A DNA stretch of 64,000 nucleotides from Pelodera strongyloides (Eukaryota > Nematoda > Chromadorea > Rhabditida > Rhabditidae), in assembly GCA_036852015.1 (NCBI GenBank), contig JAANDG010000309.1, positions 1 to 64,000 on the forward strand. Reading direction: 5' to 3'. A program made the translations under genes and the position numbers. Below are positions 59,401-64,000 of the stretch, in pieces (position 1 is the stretch's first letter; each line of letters begins with the position of its first letter). Below the pieces are notes generated by a model. The model had not been told where the DNA came from. It did no database searches and worked only from the letters and a program-made list of their open reading frames with translations.

Positions 59401-62400
59401 CATTTTATTTTGTTCACATCGCCTTAGCGGTAATGCGCTCTCTCAAAGAGTATGATTAAAATTGAACTTGAAAAAAGAACCTTTGCAGTTTCGGCAGCAT
59501 CGCCAGCAGTCTCGGATGCGCGTTGAGCTCCTTCTTCTGCAGTTTCCTTAGCAGAATGGAGAACAGAAGAGCCCTTGTCCTTCACCTCGCCGGCGACGTC
59601 AGACACATAGTCTCCTGCGCCCTTCGCCTTTTCCTTGGCACTCTCATAGCCAGAAGAAGCGGTGTCCTGAACGGAAATCATGCCGTAAGAATCTGAGGCA
59701 CCGACATAATTTCAAACAAATATGCGTACGCAGGAAACTGAGGAAACACTTGGATGACCGGTCGTTCGTTGTGATGCTTACAGTACCCCAAATTTAATGG
59801 GGTACGTAAGCACCGCAAAGACGTTGCCGGTAACCTTGGCGTTGCTCCGATGTGTAATTTTGTATAATATGCCTAGTTGAACCGTTGAACGCATAATGCG
59901 ACTCCGTCCCAATATCAGACATTACTTTAAAACAAGCAAAGAACGAACCTTTACAGACTGTGCGGCATCTCCAGCGGTCTCCGCTGCGCTGTGTGCTCCT
60001 TCCTCGGCGGTCTCCTTGGCAGAGTGCAGACCGGAAGCGGCCTTGTCTTTAGCTTCACCAGCAACATCCGAGACATACTCTCCGGCACCCTTCGCTTTAT
60101 CCTTGGCAGTCTCATAGCCAGAAGAAGCAGTATCCTAAAGTAAACAACATTCCTCTGATATGAGTCATCTTGAACTTCACGACATCTTAGAATGATAAGA
60201 TGCTATTTTTTATGCGTACACAAGAGCAACTCAATAGAACGTACACGGCATACGGTACAACTTAAATATAAGCACGGATTATGGAATAAAACAACAAGCA
60301 ACAATCCATTCCAAACCTTTGCAGCATTAGCAACATCGCCAGCTGTCTCGGCGGCACTGTGAGCACCCTCTTGGGCGGTTTCCTTAGCTGAGTGCAGACC
60401 GGAAGCGGCCTTGTCCTTAGCTTTACCGGCAACGTCGGAGGCGTACTCTCCGGCATCCTTTGCTGTGTCCTTAACAGTCTCAACTCCAGAAGAAGAAGTT
60501 TCCTAAATAATTAAGGCGTTTCTTTTATCTGGAAAACAAACAATTAAACGTTTCCATATATATTACAAGGTCAAAAATATGGTTTATATGAGAATTATAT
60601 GCGCTTCTGTGAATGATGACTGCTGATGGGTGCAAGCCAGTTACGTACGTATTAGTTAGCTTTAGTTTGAACAAAACCCCAACCTTTGCAGAATGGGCAA
60701 CATCCCCAGCCTTCTCGGCGGCACTGTGTGCTCCCTCTTCGGCGGTGTCCTTAACAATGTGCAGACCAGACGCCACGGTGTCCTTAGCCTCGACGGCAAC
60801 GTCCGAGGCGTAGTCGGCGGCGGTGTTGGCCTTGTCCTTGGCAGAGTCCCAGGTCTTCGCTGTCTTTACTTGCGCGTCTTCGACTGTCTCGTACACAGTG
60901 TCTTTGGCGGATTTGGCAGCATTCTTTGTCGACTCCCACGCGGCAGAAGCAGTGCTCTGAAATGCAATCGATAGTTCATTTGATTATAAAATGAAGCGGC
61001 ATCCCAGGAAACATGCTCAACACGAGAAAAGTGTGCATGTAAAGTGTGCCCATTACCCTCTTATGGCGCGTGGAGACCACGGACCATTTTCAAAAGAATT
61101 ACGCACGTCGTGGACCACACTTGGATGAAAAATGAATTTTCTTCAGTGTGGCCACCCTTTACAGTCGTCATGAGTCATGAGAACCAACTACCTTGGCGCT
61201 ATCAGCTGCGCCCGCAGCAGCATCGGAAGCAGAGTGTGCGCCTTCCTTAGCGGTTTCCTTGGCAGAGTCCCAAGCAGCGGAGCCGTGCTTTTTGGCTTCT
61301 TCCATTTCACGGTTCACTTCTTCCTGAAAGAAAGACAAATTTACATTTGTCGAAAACAGCAATAAACATTGATTATGGAGCGATGCGAATGAGGACCATT
61401 GTAGTGCACTAGGGGAAGCATGGAATTGTCCCTCACGCAGACCGTTTTCTTTCAGGAAATTCATTTCCTTGAATCGAAATTATGAAAAGAACTACCTGAT
61501 TCTCTTTTCTTCGCTCGTTGACGGCATCGACGGCTCCGTGGGCAGAATCCTTCACGCTGTCCGAAGCGTCCTTTGCGGCCTGTTTGGTCGACTGCCATGC
61601 GTCTCCCGCAGTCTCCTTGGCTTTCCCGTATGCATCCGAGGTATGCTCCTGCACAAAAAGTGTTATTGGGAAACGTGAGAAAATGTCGCTTGAAAACAAA
61701 TTCCAAAGACAATTCATCCAGAATTGTATGAAAATCCAAATAAATCAAAGCACTCATTTTCGGCATTTTTCAGTGAAACACTTCCACACCATTATGGCAC
61801 TGGCGTTTCCAAACAATACATGGGGTACAGAGTGTACAGTCCATAACCATACGATTCAGCAACCCCGTGTTATATCTCTTTGAGAAAGCGCTTACCTTTG
61901 CCGAATCGGCGGCATCACTAGCGGTTTCCTGTGCGGTCTGCAGGTGAGAGTGAACCTTGGACTCGATTTTGTCCTGAACAACTCGTTTCAAGATTCGGTT
62001 TAAAAACTTTGCACTCACTTATTCAAGTTATGTCGGCATAACGTATTCGGCCACAGGAACTAGAAGTAGACTGACAATTCGTTGCGTAGCTAGTTCATTA
62101 ACTAACCGCGCACAGCATTGGTAATAGCATTAGCGTACAGGTCACGGCTAAAGGCAATTAACACTTTCTTACTTCGGCTGCAAGATTAGTTCAGTAACAG
62201 TGAGAACACCTTGTTAATCTAGCTGTAAACAAAGATTCACCTCCACGTCGTCGACTTTCTCTCCAGCCTCTTCGGCTTTCTTCTTAGCTTCAGCTTCGGC
62301 GTCCTCGCTAGCTCCAAAGACGGCATCCTGGAAATTTGTATGTAATTAATGCCAAAAAGCAAACTCAAGCACAGTTACCTCATAGACGTCACGCTGAGCA

Positions 62401-64000
62401 GTTAGTCTGTACAACTTCAGAACACATTATCTTATCTTCTACTCTACCTCATCTGTTTCAGTTCTAGTTGTCTTTTTAAAAATTTGGAACTACTACGGTA
62501 TACGGTTACGGTATACGGTATACTACTACGGTGTACGGTATAGTACTACGGTGTACGGTATTCTACTACGGTGTACGGTATAGTACTACGGTGTACGGTA
62601 TACTACTACGGTGTACGGTATAGTACTACGGTGTACGGTATACTACTAGGAACTACTACGGTATAAATTATCACACAAGGTACGGTAGTGATAAGAAAAA
62701 AATGTTTTAAAATGTTGTGTCCGTAGCATGCCATAATACATACCTTTGCGTCAATTGCCGTGTTGGCAATTGCACCGGCAGCTGTGCTGGCTCCATCTTT
62801 CACGGCTTCGGCGGCGTCCTTTGTAACTTCCCAGGCACCAGAAATCGTATTCTTGGCCGAATCAAGGAACGATGACGACTCAGTGGCAGCTTGTTGCTAA
62901 AATACAACAATTATAAAGCACAAGTCTTGGGTCTTGGTGCTATAAAGTCTTGGGGTAATAAAAAGCTTAGGCTATGAATGAGAAAACACACAAATTCTCT
63001 AAAAGTGGATCGTGAACGGTTATGCCAAAAAGGTACCGCAAATTTTTCCTTTTAGTCAACTTGTCGAGTACGAATTCAGTGTGTGCTGACTGTAAAGCCC
63101 TAATAAATAAGCTAACCTAAAGGAAAGAGGTTTCGTAAACTATGTCTTCTAATGTCTAACTCTCTCACCGCAGCGTCTTCAGCTCCTTCCTTTGTTTCCT
63201 GAGCCTTCTTCGCAGCACTTTCGCCATACTCGCCGGCCTAAACATAGTAAATGTCGATGCGCAATAGTTTATGTAAATATTCGAACGCAAGAGGCTAACT
63301 AGAAGAATATGTAATCACCGTGCTTCTATCGAATTATCCATAAACATTATTTTACTACTCTCATTTATTAATTAGTCACTTATATTACTGTAATTTCTTG
63401 CGATGAATCAAGCGACGTTATCCTTGTCATCTATACACCCTATGACCCTATTCATCTATTACGTTCAACCAGCCGTCGCTGATCATATGGTGTTTATAGT
63501 ACTTATTAACTAACCTTATCTCCAGCGTCTTGCAAAGTATCCGCATCGTCCTTCACTGAGGATTGCGCAGCGCTTTTCACTGAATCAGCAACTTCCTAAA
63601 GACGAATTAAATTGGATGGAATACTAAACAAAAACTGTGGAATAGTATTGGGGAATAGTATGCACAAATCGCATATCAGGAAGCTAAAATCTGCCTTTGC
63701 GTAAGATGGGAAATAACTGTGTACCTCCCATCATAAGCTATTCCCACTAAGCGAAGCAGAGCCGATACATTTAGGCACAGTACTAATATCAATGTCCTGT
63801 ATCAACTGTTCACTCCACTGTTCACTCCCATCAAAGCACCGAGTATAATGATAATGCACAATGAGCTACAAATATAACAGAAACAAACCCCAGCTTTGGT
63901 CTTTGCAGAATCCGCAGCGTGTCCGAGAGCCTCCTAAAATGGTAAGTTACATCGTAAGAAGTACGTTAAGTACACCTTATTAAGGGTTTTCAATTATTAA
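56338..64000 (-). CDS. lea-1: Group 3 LEA protein gene (lea-1-like), 21 exons visible, 5' end outside window
   Basis: Late-embryogenesis-abundant type protein, linked in nematodes to survival of drying, where such disordered Ala/Lys/Glu-rich chains fold into amphipathic helices as water is lost (family knowledge). Exons 5' to 3': 63933-63889, 63595-63515, 63237-63169, 62896-62744, 62327-62241, 61973-61896, 61648-61496, 61323-61192, 60956-60684, 60502-60317, 60134-59949, 59666-59481, 59241-59056, 58950-58798, 58611-58504, 58376-58299, 57977-57885, 57244-57191, 56978-56913, 56647-56585, 56409-56338 (stop TAA). All are multiples of three and phase 0, adding to at least 833 residues. Repeated motifs of the 11-residue type are obvious: AKDKAKGAGEYVSDVAGEAK, SAKETAEEGAHSAAETAG. 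Cys, Pro and aromatics are rare except in 57885-57977 and the last exon, which ends KRRCTLL. The first exon lies beyond 64000. The symbol is by resemblance to the large C. elegans gene. Confidence 0.9.
57885..57977 (-). CDS. Divergent LEA-gene exon with Cys, Phe and basic cluster
   Basis: 31 codons between ttcag and gtgagt, phase 0. It reads NETRCAIAEAREAFFAGREP then PAPKKRDQCVV. Two Cys, two Phe and a KKR cluster are unlike the neighbouring exons. If translated past the donor it runs on to a stop after about 20 more codons. Confidence 0.6.
59056..59241 (-). CDS. 62-codon LEA exon lacking an AG acceptor
   Basis: By length (186 nt) and start (ETASSG) this matches exons 59481-59666, 59949-60134 and 60317-60502, but the two bases before it on the sense strand are GG, not AG. 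The frame stays open upstream to an AG at 59329-59330, which would add exactly 29 codons in phase. Confidence 0.75.
62487..62664. repeat. 20-bp minisatellite in a LEA intron
   Basis: Units of tactactacggtgtacggta repeat about seven times with small changes in the intron 62328-62743. Confidence 0.92.

Overview
The window looks like nuclear DNA of a nematode. The evidence is small exons split by GT-AG introns with short TTTAG or TTCAG acceptors, a Fer-like SH2-tyrosine kinase of the kind expanded in nematodes, a group 3 LEA gene built like C. elegans lea-1, and an AG dinucleotide 1-5 nt upstream of three proposed start codons, as expected for spliced-leader trans-splicing. No prokaryotic, viral or organellar genes are visible. 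Genus or species cannot be told from the sequence.

All four protein-coding genes are on the minus strand. From low to high coordinate they are: (1) a 12-exon SH2-tyrosine kinase, 10028-13556, whose exon lengths sum to exactly 409 codons; (2) a 13-exon gene, 18994-28638, with a Myb/SANT-like DNA-binding domain, a Pro-rich linker, a poly-Ala segment and a probable alternative last exon; (3) a roughly 27-exon gene, 44984-54648, for a ~1,040-residue highly charged, probably disordered basic protein with duplicated exons, which I do not recognise; (4) a LEA group 3 gene, 56338 to beyond the right edge, with 21 visible exons that are all multiples of three, ending in a basic tail plus Cys-Thr-Leu-Leu (CaaX-like).

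Bases 1-9100 are gene-free satellite: about five 1.27-kb units in one orientation, then about two units in the opposite orientation. Each carries a strongly conserved ~110-bp block with a TATA box. The 13.6-19.0 kb and 28.6-45.0 kb stretches are intergenic and rich in short inverted-repeat elements (several families, one with at least seven copies ending in TTAA), a mariner-like end, GA/CT microsatellites, minisatellites and a ~120-nt A tract. Large introns of the genes hold further repeats.

The genes show no shared pathway and are too far apart for an operon. The LEA gene is the most biologically striking: its cassette-like exons could give many in-frame isoforms, one 62-codon exon has lost its splice acceptor, and the last exon suggests possible prenylation.

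Exon boundaries were read by hand from splice consensus and phase matching. Spans are firmer than individual small exons.
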